From contig OZ038380.1 in assembly GCA_964036045.1 (NCBI GenBank), positions 64,030,591 to 64,094,590 on the forward strand: a stretch of 64,000 nt of DNA, read 5' to 3'. The stretch is from Eutreptiella sp. 'Long Island Sound 2002' (Eukaryota > Euglenozoa > Euglenophyceae > Eutreptiales > Eutreptiaceae). The notes beneath the pieces are model-generated. The model did no database searches, was not told where the DNA came from, and was given only the letters and a program-made list of their open reading frames with translations. Both the position numbers and the translations under genes were made by a program. This document shows, piece after piece, positions 42,796-53,715 of the stretch (the stretch's first letter is position 1; the number at the start of each line of letters is the position of its first letter).

Positions 42796-44860
42796 AAGCT
42801 CAAACTCAGGGTCCAGAGCTGAGTTTGTTGCTGAAAAATATGAATAATGGGGGCAAATGGGTAAGATACACCCAAAGCCTATCTGAGCTTTTTCAGCATA
42901 AACCTATACTTTACCTGTGACATGGTATTTACTACAACTACTATGTACAAAAACAAAACTTCTGCCACACCGCAGTGCCCTGAAATGGAAACCCACCAGG
43001 TGTCAGGGGCTTTTTGTTTTAATGTACAAAAAAAAATCCCTGCTCAGGGGTTGGGGAAAAGCCTGAAGCAAAAGGCTATAAAAGCCCCATTCCCTTTCTG
43101 GGAGGTGTGGTAACACACTCCCACCAAAACCTGTATATAATGAAAAAAAATCCTGCAGATCGTTCTGAGCTTACCTGTAACTTGCAGTCATTTCTCATTA
43201 TATAAAAACCAGCTCCAACAGCCCTAGTCAGTGCAAAAACCCAGCCAGAGTTTCGAAATGATTTTCAAAACCCAACTGCAATTTCTGCCTAGGCAGCCTG
43301 GCCCAGGGTACCCTGCCTAGGGGAGACCCCAAAATGACAGAGACACACAGGCGCAGAGCACAGAGCATGGGCACAAAAATATCGTACAAACAGATTCTGT
43401 TGTGCCCACTGGGTTCGCACCATCCTGGTGCCGTGCACAGTACTTTACAGAGTGCAGGTGCAGTGCACAACGTGCAGTGCACAGTACTTGTGCAGCATTG
43501 AACAAACGAACAAAAGAGAAAGAGGAAAAGGTCAGAGCAAAAAATATTCAATTCTTCACGACTCCTCCAGAGGTCGTCCAGTATCAACCTCCTTGCAACG
43601 ACATCTCTTCACCATACCATGCACGCTTACACATACCTCGCACTCACCAAGCAAAGTGCTCACACCCAGACACCAGAACTGAGGAACACCCTGCAAATTC
43701 AAATGCCAAACCCTTTACCAAAAAAAAAAATGTAAAGTACAACTCTGCCAGCAGAGCAGAGGTTCCCACTGACCCACCTGCTCTCTGCCCTACCACTGGG
43801 CCTGACGTCTCACGCACTGCCGTACCTGCTGACCTGGAGGGGGGAGGGGGCGTAGTTGGCGTCCCATACCCCAATCCCACTTATAAAAGTATAATGAAGG
43901 CTTGCCATGCCCCCCACTACATGTCCTCGGACCACCAAAAAGTCTGCAGCAGGTAAAGAGTATAAAAAAATATCTCCAGGGGTTGTAGAAGTTTTTCAAG
44001 AAAAGGCTTTTTGGCTCTGGACCTCCCAAGGGGGCTGCTGCACTGAAAGGGGGGGGTACCTCAAAGGCGAATTTGCCTCCCCTCAACCCATCTCCATCCC
44101 CCCACCCATCTTGTGCAGCCCCTTTCAGCAGAAAAAGCAGAAAAGATCTGGAGAAAAATTACCTGGAAAGACCTGTGAGTGACAAAGAGGCACGTGCAAA
44201 GCCGTGCCACAAACAGAAGAAATACAGGCGCCCACACAGGGCCCAAACAAGGCCAACAGGCCCACAGCCCACAGCGAAGGGCTCGCAAAGCAAAACAGGG
44301 CATATCCAAGCCCACAGACAAAACAAAAACAAACCTGAACCTACATACACTACCACAAACAACCACCCATACTTTTTTCTTATCCTACAGCATTTGTTGT
44401 CCAAGTCACGTTTCACATCCAGCTCATTTACCCTGATCTATCGGACCTCCGCCACGTCAGAACCAATCTCTACACTGGTCTCTGCAAAAGTGTACAAAAA
44501 GACATCGACCAACCAAAACAAAGGCCTACTGCACAACGCATACGTATAGGCAGTGCCTTTAAGAGCACTGCTGAGACACAAAAAAACCTCTGCGCAAAGG
44601 CGAAATTTCACATACAGTAGATTTAGCCTACATTCAACCATATATACGTCAATCACGAAAACAAAAGAGAACCACTCGCTCTTAACGAAGGCTTACACAC
44701 CGGGCACAAACTGTCCTCCAGTTAAACACAGTCAGGACCTGTGAGCGAACGGCAGCATCCACCAAGACCACCTCGTGCGCAGCAAACTTCAGGAACACGC
44801 CTCCAGCGAGGAGCAAAGGCCGCCTCCACCAAGACGCCGTCTGCACTGTCAAGAGCCTTC
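42796..44860. other. Non-coding interior of the outer LTR element
   Basis: About 2 kb with no convincing ORF. Short ORFs on both strands (for example 43,402-43,956 plus) are low in quality. Where an autonomous element would carry pol there is only A/T-richer sequence with A-runs (43,027-43,035, 43,140-43,150, 43,720-43,730). Confidence 0.6.
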
Positions 44861-45631
44861 TCAATTGAGATCACAGTCACACAGGGGACGTATCGCGCCA
44901 GCTTGCTTGCGCTGCTGCTGCCGCCGAGCAGCCACAGCAGCTGATCTTGTACCCCTTCGCGAACGCCGAACAGGTTTCTCCACAGACAACAACTTCATCA
45001 CTTCGCCACGCTCCTCAATCTCCAACGCATGACGAGCAGCTTCTTCAGCAGCATCAACAACTTCAGCAGCCCCACCATAGAGCACGCCGTGCGCGCTAAG
45101 CCAGGACCAGTCACGGCGTAACACACCTTTATCCACCTCACTGACACGCAGTGCAGTAAGCTGACACGACGGTTCTCGCAAGCAGTATTGTCTTTCACGC
45201 CACAATTCACGCGCAACCAAAGGGGCTCGAGAGTTGTACACCCAGTTCAACAAGGACGGCTCCTCCAGCACAAAGCAACGCAGTCTAGGACTCCAGGAAT
45301 CAATGTCTTCAAGCCCGTACCTTTGCAGCAGGCGCTGTACCTCGTCTCGAAGGTCACGCAGAGTCTTCGCATTGCGGCCAGGTCGATTCAGCCTCAGGGC
45401 CTCACAGAAGACAGCAGAAAGAGGAGTATCACCCAACAAGCTCGCCTGGCGAAGCTGACGGACCTCATACACCCGTACGTCCACTGCCGCACGCCAGTCA
45501 TCTTCAAGCAGCAACTGCTCAAGGGACTCACAACCCTGATCATCCAAAATGGTGCTGTCCAACAGCCGCGTCTCCGAGTGAACCCTGTCCTTGAAGGCTG
45601 CAGTGGCCGGCACCCACGACGGCAGCCCCAT
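44861..45631 (-). CDS. Outer-element ORF, 256-aa protein of unknown function
   Basis: The only good ORF of the element. It starts 160 bases inside the 5' LTR end and reads away from it, the usual place of gag. The sequence is complex and helical in character (LEQLLLEDDWRAAVDVRVYEV, LRDLRDEVQRLLQRYGLEDI, AAEVVDAAEEAARHALEIEERGEV). The C-terminus is strongly basic (RRSRRGTRSAAVAARRQQQRKQ is the core). No zinc knuckle, protease or RT motif. A gag-like or DNA/RNA-binding role is suggested by position only. Confidence 0.55.
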   Translation of the reverse strand: MGLPSWVPATAAFKDRVHSETRLLDSTILDDQGCESLEQLLLEDDWRAAVDVRVYEVRQLRQASLLGDTPLSAVFCEALRLNRPGRNAKTLRDLRDEVQRLLQRYGLEDIDSWSPRLRCFVLEEPSLLNWVYNSRAPLVARELWRERQYCLREPSCQLTALRVSEVDKGVLRRDWSWLSAHGVLYGGAAEVVDAAEEAARHALEIEERGEVMKLLSVEKPVRRSRRGTRSAAVAARRQQQRKQAGAIRPLCDCDLN

Positions 45632-45791
45632 TTAGCCCAACTGTGCAGCGCAAAAGGAGCAGGTCGTTATGCAGCACACAGGGCGCAACGTGTAGCGCCG
45701 TTGAGGCGCTGTGAACGGTCCGGCTATGCCGAGATGCACATCAGTGCCATCACTCTCCTTGGGCAGGTTGTTGCGACGCAGGTTTGTAGAT

Positions 45792-46078
45792 TGTAATACA
45801 ACCCAATTTGGTCTTGGCTGAGGTGTATTCCTTGACCCTTGTTCCCATGGACACTGAAGCACAGGCACTGATCCAAATACTCCAAAGCATTTCAGATCAC
45901 TAGACGTGATCTACAAACATGCCTGTGCAAAACACAGCAAACTGTCCTAAACATGCCGAAACATTTACAAAACACTCAGAATATTGTAACACCTGGAAAA
46001 ATTATAAAATCTGTAGATTTTATCTAAGTTTTCTTCATGTCATAGATTTAACTCTACGCACAATAATCGAATGCGCGG
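45792..46078 (-). repeat. Outer element 5' LTR, first part
   Basis: Matches 42,363 to about 42,650 of the other LTR. It ends at CGCGG (46,074-46,078), which is the target site of the nested element. Confidence 0.9.
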
Positions 46079-46825
46079 TGTAAGTTCACCCTTTGTGGTG
46101 CGCTCGGTTCACATGGCCATTGTCTGGCGGTAGCTCCGTGTTCTGGACCCCTGGGTAGTCCGAGCGGCAGTGAAGGGGAACCTTGGGGTGATTCCTGGCC
46201 CTGGTGCTTGGGGCCCGGCGACTCTGCGGCGCTTGCCCATGTAGGTGGCAACAGGGGTGGAGTGGACCTATTTTGAGGTGCTGGCTTCTGCCGTAGTTTG
46301 CTGCCCCACTTATTGTTTGAAGACCATATCATGATTCTCCTGCTGGGTCTCCGGCTGAGACAAAATCACAGTTTGAGAAAATAGTTAGGAGGAACAAGGG
46401 AAGCGACGGCAAAGACCAAAGCTGCAGTATTTGTACTGATTTGTTATTCCGGTTGTCACGTAGGTCCACAACGCCAGAGACAATACATGGGCTTACAACA
46501 CCCCTGAGCAACACAAACAGGCAAATATGTACATCTCTGTCAGATACAAACTTTGCAATAAAATCCCCACAAGCAGAAACATTGCGTAGCACTCTTGGTG
46601 TGCTGTCCTGGCTATCCTGCCGAGCATTCTCATCATTTCATGATACTGTACATGCGTAGGAAAAGCACGTGTGCGCGTCTGTCAAAGGCGTCGCGCTTCA
46701 ATTAAGTCGTCGTACTGCCTGGAGGTGAAGGCAAAAAATATGCGTGGTATGAATTGTAGGTGTATATAAGATCAGCACTTGTTGTTGGATCGGGTGTCTG
46801 GCTTTGGTGGGCGACCGCAGTTACA
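46079..46825 (-). repeat. Inner element 3' LTR
   Basis: 747 bp, TG...CA ended. It contains TGTATATAAG near its plus-strand right end and a truncated copy of the ORF N-terminus (IWSSNNKWGSK...). Confidence 0.95.
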
Positions 46826-46835
46826 CCCCCCTACC
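46826..46835 (-). promoter_or_regulatory. Polypurine tract of the inner element
   Basis: GGTAGGGGGG on the minus strand lies directly before the LTR start TGTAACTG, the position expected for plus-strand priming. Confidence 0.65.
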
Positions 46836-47309
46836 AGGACGCACCCACGGGGGTGAGGCCGATACGCACAGAGTAATGCGGTCGGCCACACCTGGCACAT
46901 GCTTGCACCTAGAAACTGTCACAGTCACAATGTAGGGCACTCTGAAGCGTCCCTAAAACAGTCCTGCACCGGCAGGCGCAACTAACTGGGTATTGCCGCA
47001 CCCCAGCCGACTGTGTACCCTGTCTGCAGGTCAAGCGTTTCAATCACCTATCTCCCTAGCGAGTGGTTGGCAGCTCACTGCTGGTCCATGTATACCCTCG
47101 ACAGCTGTGGTGTTACCTATCAACTTCCGGGTCTACACATGTGTCCCACAAAACAGTGACTCTTTTTGCGGCTGTGGTTTGACCTATCAACCTGGTTCTG
47201 GTTTGACCTATGAACCTGACACATCACAGCATGCCATGCATACACTGGAATTGTCGCTGCATGACAGTCAAAAGAGCTGTAAATATTGATAGTAATTTAT
47301 GGAGTGATG

Positions 47310-47450
47310 CTGCGAATGATGATGAATGATGATGCATGATGATGTATGATGATGAATCGATAGACTGCTGATAAACTCCTGATGAATTGATAAAGCGCTG
47401 AATGATGAATGATGAATGATGGATGAAACTGATGACATGAATGACACTGA
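47310..47450. repeat. ATGATG-type simple repeat
   Basis: Imperfect GATGAATGATGATGCATGATGATG runs with interruptions. Confidence 0.8.
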
Positions 47451-48080
47451 CATGATTGCTGAGATGAACTGCTGATTGAAATTGGAACTGAAATTCCAAA
47501 CCTCCTGAATGCTCCATCTTCTCTGGCGTACCCAAACTGAGGTATGTACAAGCGACAGTGGCGCCTGAAGCTGGCACACAGATACATGGCTGGAGGACAG
47601 AAAGAATGTGCGAAAAAATGTCGGTATATGCGGGTGAGAAAAGGGATCAAGTGAACATTCTGCGGCTCTGCTGTGGTTGTGGGGTCTGTGGGGTCTTTTC
47701 CCTCTTTGCCTGCTGTGGTTGTGGGATCTGTGGGGTCTTTGCTGCAGTGCTGCCACGGCCTGATACCCGGCAGCTAAGACCCACCAAACAAACACGTGGA
47801 TTTCTTGTCTCTCCGAACGAGTACAAGTCAGCCCTACTCCGGCAAGAGTAACTAGTTGCGCGTTGCCGCACGTCAACCGGCTTGTGTCCATAATACAATG
47901 GCTAATTCAGACGCAGGTAGTGTGCAGAGCTAAAGTGGCGTGGAGTGGTGTCCGCTGTGGTAGTACCTATCAGCGCGAGACCCTGGTAATACCTATGAGT
48001 CCCCAGACAAGAACAAAATGGACACTGTGGTACAATCTATCAGTGTCTGTGATCTGAGTCGCCAAACAGAAGTAGACTTG

Positions 48081-48312
48081 TCGGAAGAAAACTGGATTGT
48101 ATGGGTCGCCGATGTACAGCAATTGAGTGGGTTAATCCTCTGCTCAACTACCATCAAGTCGGAAGAAAACTGGATTGTATGGGTCGCCGATGTACAGCAA
48201 TTGAGTGGGTTAATCCTCTGCTCAACTACCATCAAGTCGGAAGAAAACTGGATTGTATGGGTCGCCGATGTACAGCAATTGAGTGGGTTAATCCTCTGCT
48301 CAACTACCATCA
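48081..48312. repeat. 78-bp perfect triplicate
   Basis: TCGGAAGAAAACTGGATTG starts at 48,081, 48,159 and 48,237, exactly 78 bases apart. The units are identical as read; the third lacks the last two or three bases. Period 26 codons, so a short plus-strand ORF (48,018-48,350) stays open through it. Confidence 0.95.
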
Positions 48313-49953
48313 TGGTCACTTCTTCCAGTCATGTGTCATGTGTCATGTGAACTGTCATTCTTGATGCACTGAGCGTGGATGGTGAAAGATGTGAAAGGTT
48401 GCTACCAAGTTCTGACCATTCGTAACTCACTTACAGGTTCGCTCTGGCGAAGGAGTTGACTGCACATGAGCAGCCAAAATAGGCTGATTGTCTTGAAATG
48501 GTGATGGATGATCATAAAGATGAAATTCTCTCAAAGAGTGAAAAATGACCAAAATCGACCCAAAACTCACCTCGAAAACAGCCAGGCGCACTCGGAGTGC
48601 CCCAGGAGCGCCGTGGCGAACGACAGAGGGCGTCGCCACGCGTCGCAGCTGTCGCTTGCGACCGATCCTGCCAAAAATGGCACATTTGGCCAGAAACAGG
48701 CCAAAAAGGTCTAAAAACCCAAACTGGGCCAGGATGAAGCCCTGAAACTGGGCAAGACGCTGAAAGAGAGCCGTCGACACACAATACCAGTGTCGACGAG
48801 TGCCACGAACGCACTCGCGCGTCGAAAAGCGACGACAAGCGTCGCCGACAGAAAAAGAGAGCAAAATTTGAAAATTTGCAAAATTGAAGAATTGTAACAG
48901 ACTTAGCTGTTACAGGTGGCGCAGGACAGTCAAACGCTGTCAGCGCAGCGTAGAGCGTCACGTTGTGAGCGCCGTAACCCTGTCCGAGCGCGTCGCCAGG
49001 GAACAGGGACTCTGATTCGCAACAAAATATCAAAATCCAACTTCAAACTTCAAAATTGCTTCAAGAACACCAAAATGAGAGAAACAAACACCTTGTGGAC
49101 CTGTACTGTACTCCCCAAATTCCAACAAAAGGTAACAAACCAGGACTTCGTTCATTTGAATACGATGTCTCCACTGGAAGGGCAAACAGAACGACGATGG
49201 ACAGTTGACCTTGTAGGAACAATAAAACAAACCAACAAACAGACCAAGACCTGGACAAATCAAACATGTGAGGAAAGGGAGGAACAGCACTTCAGGCACT
49301 TCAGGGCTGGTTTGTACAAGGGAGCTGGATACAGGGTCGTACACCTGTATTGCTGTCGACGCACTGCAGCACCACCTCTTTCCAGGACGAAGGCATTTTG
49401 AACCGACATGGCATGGCTTGAGGAAAGGATGAGTGGAGAGAAACGAAATGTTCAGCCCTGACACCCAGCGTTGTTCAATGATGACACTTAGGAATGCTCT
49501 GAAATTTCCAGCCTTGAAACTTCAGGACCTCAAGCGTTCACTGCAGGTTATCAAAACTTCAGACAAGCAAACAGACATCAGGTTACCACAACCTGCTCTC
49601 AAGAATTAACCCTAAAAAATTGTGGACTCAAGTTCAACTCAACCAAGGCTATCTGGTCGCCACCCCCAGGCCATTGGGCTGGTACCTGGACAGCGCCGTG
49701 GCAAGCCCAGCACCACTAGTTGAAGAGGAAAAACAAAAAGGAAGGGGGAATTATCCGTCAACAGCAATACTTCCCACTCCGTGAGTTTTAGTAAGAGTTG
49801 GACGGCCTTCGAACGCTTGGCCCAGCACTAGCAAGCACTGCCCCTCGCTTGCACAGGGGTCCAATGGCGAGCGGAGGAAGTGAGCAGCTGTCGTGGCGAA
49901 GGGGTACAAAGGGTCGTCGAAGCAATAATGCACTGTACAGAAGTCAACAAACT

Positions 49954-51570
49954 CTACTTGTGGCGGAAATGACACTGTCCTTTCTTGTGACGCCAGCACC
50001 GTGTGCCGTACCTGCACCACCGACTTTGAGAGTGAGCGGTGACAGACAGAGAATGAGCTGTCACAGGGACTGGTGCTGTAAACGAAAACGCATCAGGGCT
50101 CTCTAGAGGTCCTACATCCTGCAAAGGAGAGGACAGTTCAGACCCATAGGACCGATTTTCCTTGCTCTCTGCAGGGTCGTCAGCTCCTCCAGAAAAAGAC
50201 TCTTCAGGCTCGTGTTCTGAGCTCTCCTTGTTCTCCGAGTTGTCGTCAATTTCTTCAGAAAAATCTTCTTCTGCTTCTGCCTCTTCCTCTTCGACGTGGT
50301 CTTGATAGTAGTATTCCTTTGGTTGTGCCTCATCCTGATCAGCCTCGACGTCTGCTTCTGCCTCTTCCTCTTCGGCATCGACGTCTGATTCTGCCTCTTC
50401 GTCTTCGACTTGGTCTTGGTAGTAGTCCTCATTTGTGTAGTACAGCTGCAACTGAGGGCCACTGTTCTTTAGGTACCACCACTCTAACTGTTCTTTCTCA
50501 CCGATAATGGAGGAGTCCCAGTAGTCGTCAGCGTCCAGTTCAATGGGCTCGCTACCGTCAGAAGCCTCTTCTCCGTCGTCTTCTTCATAGTGGTAGGCGG
50601 TCTGAAACTCGTTGTCCAAACGACCCAAGACCATAGTGTTTCCTTCACTTTGCATCCACACATTATACAGAACAAGATAAACAAAATCGTACAGCGCCTG
50701 AGAATCATGCCACGGCTCGCACTCGCCGCAAAGAACCTTGCAACAAATCCTAGCCCAGCACCTGACTGGGCTCGGTAGTAGCCTCGCAGCAGACAGTGAG
50801 TCGACGTGTCCGAACATATCTTGCAGCTGTTGCGCTGTTACTTCCCAGAGATTCTCCACAACCTCGGATCCAGATTTCCAGGCGACATCCAGTAGACTTC
50901 CCCAGAAATCCTCCAAAACCACGTGGACGGCGTCTGGCGCTCTGAGCCCTGCAATATGAAACACTTCGCGCGTCTCTTCTCCATCATGGTTTGGCTCTTC
51001 GGCATAAGTGTTCCTCTCTTCGTCGATCTCATCCCACACTATACAGAAAGGGCAACCAAAGAAGCAACATTCACATGTGACACTCGTGGCGAGCCCGCGA
51101 GCTCGGACTTCGGCTGCCTCCTTTTCAAACTGAGCACGTTCTTTCACAAGACGGGCAACGATGTCATCCCAGGAACATGATTCTGTTGTGCGCGGGCTGT
51201 GTAGCCTTGCATAGACGCACGACCAGCCAATCAAACAGCGTCTGCATTCGCCGCAGCTCTGCTTCTGCTCTGTAGCACCATCAACAAGCGCAGCAGACAT
51301 AGAGCATGTATTGTCTTGTAAGTTCACCCTTTGTGGTGCGCTCGGTTCACATGGCCATTGTCTGGCGGTAGCTCCGTGTTCTGGACCCTTGGGTCGTCCG
51401 AGCGGCAGTGAAGGGGAACCTTGGGGTGATTCCTGGCCCTGGTGCTTGGGGCCCGGCGACTCTGCGGCGCTTGCCCATGTAGGTGGCAACAGGGGTGGAG
51501 TGGACCTATTTTGAGGTGCTGGCTTCTGCCGTAGTTTGCTGCCCCACTTATTGTTTGAAGACCATATCAT
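49954..51570 (-). CDS. Inner-element gag-like protein with C-terminal CCCH finger
   Basis: A 538-codon frame. The ATG at 51,570 lies inside the 5' LTR. A second ATG (MSAALVDG) at 51,300 lies 17 bases inside the LTR boundary and gives 448 residues. Visible parts: a Pro/Ser-rich LTR-encoded segment (1-85); a Cys-rich segment (SCGECRRCLIGWSC, CECCFFGCPFC); a globular middle (about 190-330); very acidic Glu/Asp tracts (about 330-460); and, in the last ~22 residues, CRYGTRCWRHKKGQCHFRH, a C-x5-C-x7-C-x3-H zinc-finger-like motif. Position suggests Gag and RNA binding through the finger. No close family is recognised. Confidence 0.7.
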   Translation of the reverse strand: MIWSSNNKWGSKLRQKPAPQNRSTPPLLPPTWASAAESPGPKHQGQESPQGSPSLPLGRPKGPEHGATARQWPCEPSAPQRVNLQDNTCSMSAALVDGATEQKQSCGECRRCLIGWSCVYARLHSPRTTESCSWDDIVARLVKERAQFEKEAAEVRARGLATSVTCECCFFGCPFCIVWDEIDEERNTYAEEPNHDGEETREVFHIAGLRAPDAVHVVLEDFWGSLLDVAWKSGSEVVENLWEVTAQQLQDMFGHVDSLSAARLLPSPVRCWARICCKVLCGECEPWHDSQALYDFVYLVLYNVWMQSEGNTMVLGRLDNEFQTAYHYEEDDGEEASDGSEPIELDADDYWDSSIIGEKEQLEWWYLKNSGPQLQLYYTNEDYYQDQVEDEEAESDVDAEEEEAEADVEADQDEAQPKEYYYQDHVEEEEAEAEEDFSEEIDDNSENKESSEHEPEESFSGGADDPAESKENRSYGSELSSPLQDVGPLESPDAFSFTAPVPVTAHSLSVTAHSQSRWCRYGTRCWRHKKGQCHFRHK

Positions 51571-52063
51571 GATTCTCCTGCTGGGTCTCCGGCTGAGACA
51601 AAATCACAGTTTGAGAAAATAGTTAGGAGGAACAAGGGAGGCGACGGCAAAGACCAAAGCTGCAGTATTTGTACTGATTTGTTATTCCGGTTGTCACGTA
51701 GGTCCACAACGCCAGAGACAATACATGGGCTTACAACACCCCTGAGCAACACAAACAGGCAAATATGTACATCTCTGTCAGATACAAACTTTGCAATAAA
51801 ATCCCCACAAGCAGAAACATTGCGTAGCACTCTTGGTGTGCTGTCCTGGCTATCCTGCCGAGCATTCTCATCATTTCATGATACTGTACATGCGTAGGAA
51901 TAGCACGTGTGCGCGTCTGTCAAAGGCGTCGCGCTTCAATTAAGTCGTCGTACTGCCTGGAGGTGAAGGCAAAAAATATGCGTGGTATGAATTGTAGGTG
52001 TATATAAGATCAGCACTTGTTGTTGGATCCGGTGTCTGGCTTTGGTGGGCGACCGCAGTTACA
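51317..52063 (-). repeat. Inner element 5' LTR
   Basis: 747 bp, about 99% identical by eye to the other LTR. The differences I see are GGGTAG/GGGTCG with a nearby C/T, GGAAGCG/GGAGGCG, GGAAAAG/GGAATAG and ATCGGG/ATCCGG. Confidence 0.95.
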
Positions 52064-52068
52064 CGCGG

Positions 52069-52203
52069 CTGCCATGTGCCATTTTCCGTCCGCGAATTTC
52101 GCGGGCCATTCAGCAGCCCATATTATAATAAAAATGCATAATCTACAATAAATCTGGAAGCAAAATAGATAAGAGTATCCTCTACATTTGTGGACCCATT
52201 ACA
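52069..52203 (-). repeat. Outer element 5' LTR, second part
   Basis: Resumes with CTGCCATGTGCCATTTTCCG and matches about 42,651-42,785 of the other LTR. Together with 45,792-46,078 it restores 422 of 423 bp. Confidence 0.9.
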
Positions 52204-53715
52204 TGTCTAAGAGTTACTGGATAGGTGGGGGCCTATGACGTTCGTGGATCACAGGTGCTTGGAAGTCAATGACTGAGGAGGGGGCATATGAAGTTCGTGG
52301 ATTAGACGTGCTTGGGAGTAAATGGATAGGGGGAGGAGCTATCAAGTACCTGGATCACAGGTGCCTGCGAATAAATGACCAGAGAGGGGGTATCAAGTTC
52401 GTGGATTAGAGGTGATTGGGAGTCAATGGATAGGGGGTGGCTTATCAATTTCGTGGATCAGAGGTGCTTGGGAGTCAATGACTAGGAGGGGGGGCTATCA
52501 AGTTCGCGGATGAGGGGTGCTTCGGAGTTAATGGCTAGTGGGGTCTGTGACTCAGAGGTGCCTGGGGATCAATGCACATGGGGGGGAAATCAAGTTAGAG
52601 GATCAGAGGTGTTCCGGAGTAAATGAATAGGTGGGGGGGCCATCAGGCTCTTTGATCCACCTAGGCCTTTTTTGGTAGACAATTTCCCCAAAATGTTTTC
52701 TGAAATCGAGAATGAGAGGTGCTTGAGAGTCACTGACTGCGGGGGAGGGGCCTATCAAGTTTGTGGATCAGAGGTGCTTGGGAGTCAATGGGTGGGGGGG
52801 GGGGGGGCTATGACTTTCGTGGATCATAGGTGCTTGGGAATCAATGACTAGTTGGGGGGGGGGGCATCAGTTTGGTGGATCAGGGGTGCTTTGGAGTCAA
52901 TGGGAGGAGGGGGGGCCTATCAAGTTCGTGCATCACGAGTGCTTGGAATCAGTGACTTGGGGGGGGGCATCAAGTTCGTGGATTGGAGGTGCTTCGGAGT
53001 CAATGGATAGGGGGGGGCACATCCCATTCATGGATCACAGGTGCTTGGAGATCAATGACTAGGCGGGGGCCTATCAAGTTGGTGGATGAGATGTGCTTGG
53101 GAGTCAATGGATAGGGGGGGGGTATGAAGTACGTGGATCACAGGTGCCTAGGAATCAATGACAAGGAGGGGAGGGGCATCACGTTCGTGGATGAGAGGTG
53201 CTTGGGGGTCGATGACTAGGGGGGGGGGGGCTATCAGGTTCATGGATTAAAGATGCTTTGGAGTCAATGGGTAGCCGGTGGGGCCTAAGAAGTTCACGGA
53301 TCAGAGGTGCTTGGGAGCCAATGACTAGGGGAGGAGGGGCATCACGTTCGTGGATGAGAGGTGATTGGGATTCAATGACCAGGGGGGGCCCATCCAATTG
53401 GCGGATCAGGGATGGTTGGGATCAATGACCAGGGGGGAGCCTACTAAGTTCGTGGATCAGAGGTGCCTGGGAGTCAATGGATAGGGGGCGGTGTCCCAAG
53501 TTAATGGATCACAGGTGCTTGAGAGTCAATGGCTAGGGGAGGGGGCCATCACGTTTGCGCATCAGAGGTGCTTGGGGGTCAATGGATAGGGGGGGGGGGC
53601 TATCAAGTTCCTGGATCAGAGGTGCCTGGGAGTCAACTACCCACGAGGGGCATGCAATATTCAAGGATCACAGGTGCTCGGAAGTCAATGACTAGGGGAA
53701 GGCCTATCAAATTTC
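52204..53715. repeat. ~50-bp G-run satellite, block 3 (right of the insertion)
   Basis: Continues the array interrupted at 42,362. About 30 imperfect units of 45-55 bases: TATCAAGTTCGTGGATCAGA, GGTGCTTGGGAGTCAATG, then ACTAGG with a G-run of 5 to 13. A short non-satellite insert (GGCCTTTTTTGGTAGACAAT and following) is at about 52,655-52,710. Confidence 0.95.

Larger units (their letters stand above)
46836..49953. other. Non-coding interior of the inner LTR element
   Basis: About 3.1 kb downstream of the gag-like ORF with no pol motifs on either strand. It contains ATGATG-type simple repeats (about 47,310-47,450), two copies of a CTGTGGTTGTGGG(G/A)TCTGTGG segment near 47,670-47,730, a 78-bp triplication, and otherwise unremarkable sequence. 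Confidence 0.65.
46079..52063 (-). mobile_element. Inner (nested) LTR retrotransposon
   Basis: Two 747-bp direct repeats (46,079-46,825 and 51,317-52,063) begin TGTAAGTTCACCC and end CGCAGTTACA. They differ at about five positions by eye, so the insertion is recent. The target duplication CGCGG lies at 46,074-46,078 and 52,064-52,068. A purine tract (GGTAGGGGGG, minus strand) adjoins the left LTR, giving minus orientation. The interior is 4,491 bp, with one gag-like ORF next to the 5' LTR and no protease, RT or integrase, so mobilisation in trans is likely. Confidence 0.93.
42363..52203 (-). mobile_element. Outer LTR retrotransposon (split by a nested element)
   Basis: LTRs of 423 bp, TG...CA bounded (TGTAATGTAACCC...GGACCCATTACA), flank a ~3.0-kb interior (42,786-45,791). 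The right LTR is interrupted: 45,792-46,078 plus 52,069-52,203. The target duplication TGTCT lies at 42,358-42,362 and 52,204-52,208. A purine tract (GGTGGGGGAG on the minus strand) lies directly inside the left LTR at 42,786-42,795, so the element reads on the minus strand. The two LTRs differ at roughly 7% of positions by eye, implying an older insertion. No RT or integrase is visible, so it appears non-autonomous. Confidence 0.9.

Noticed and set aside
42786-42800. Primer binding site next to the outer left LTR
   Set aside because: No TGG-starting tRNA complement was seen there. The purine content on the minus strand fits a polypurine tract instead. No convincing primer site was seen for either LTR element.
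43402-43956. Plus-strand 184-codon ORF in the outer LTR element
   Set aside because: Opposite to the element's orientation, no motif, no second copy. Treated as non-coding interior.
46760-46775. TATA box (TGTATATAAG) as the LTR promoter reading to the right
   Set aside because: The element's polypurine tract and ORF show it reads on the minus strand. A plus-strand TATA near that LTR end would point the wrong way and is probably chance.
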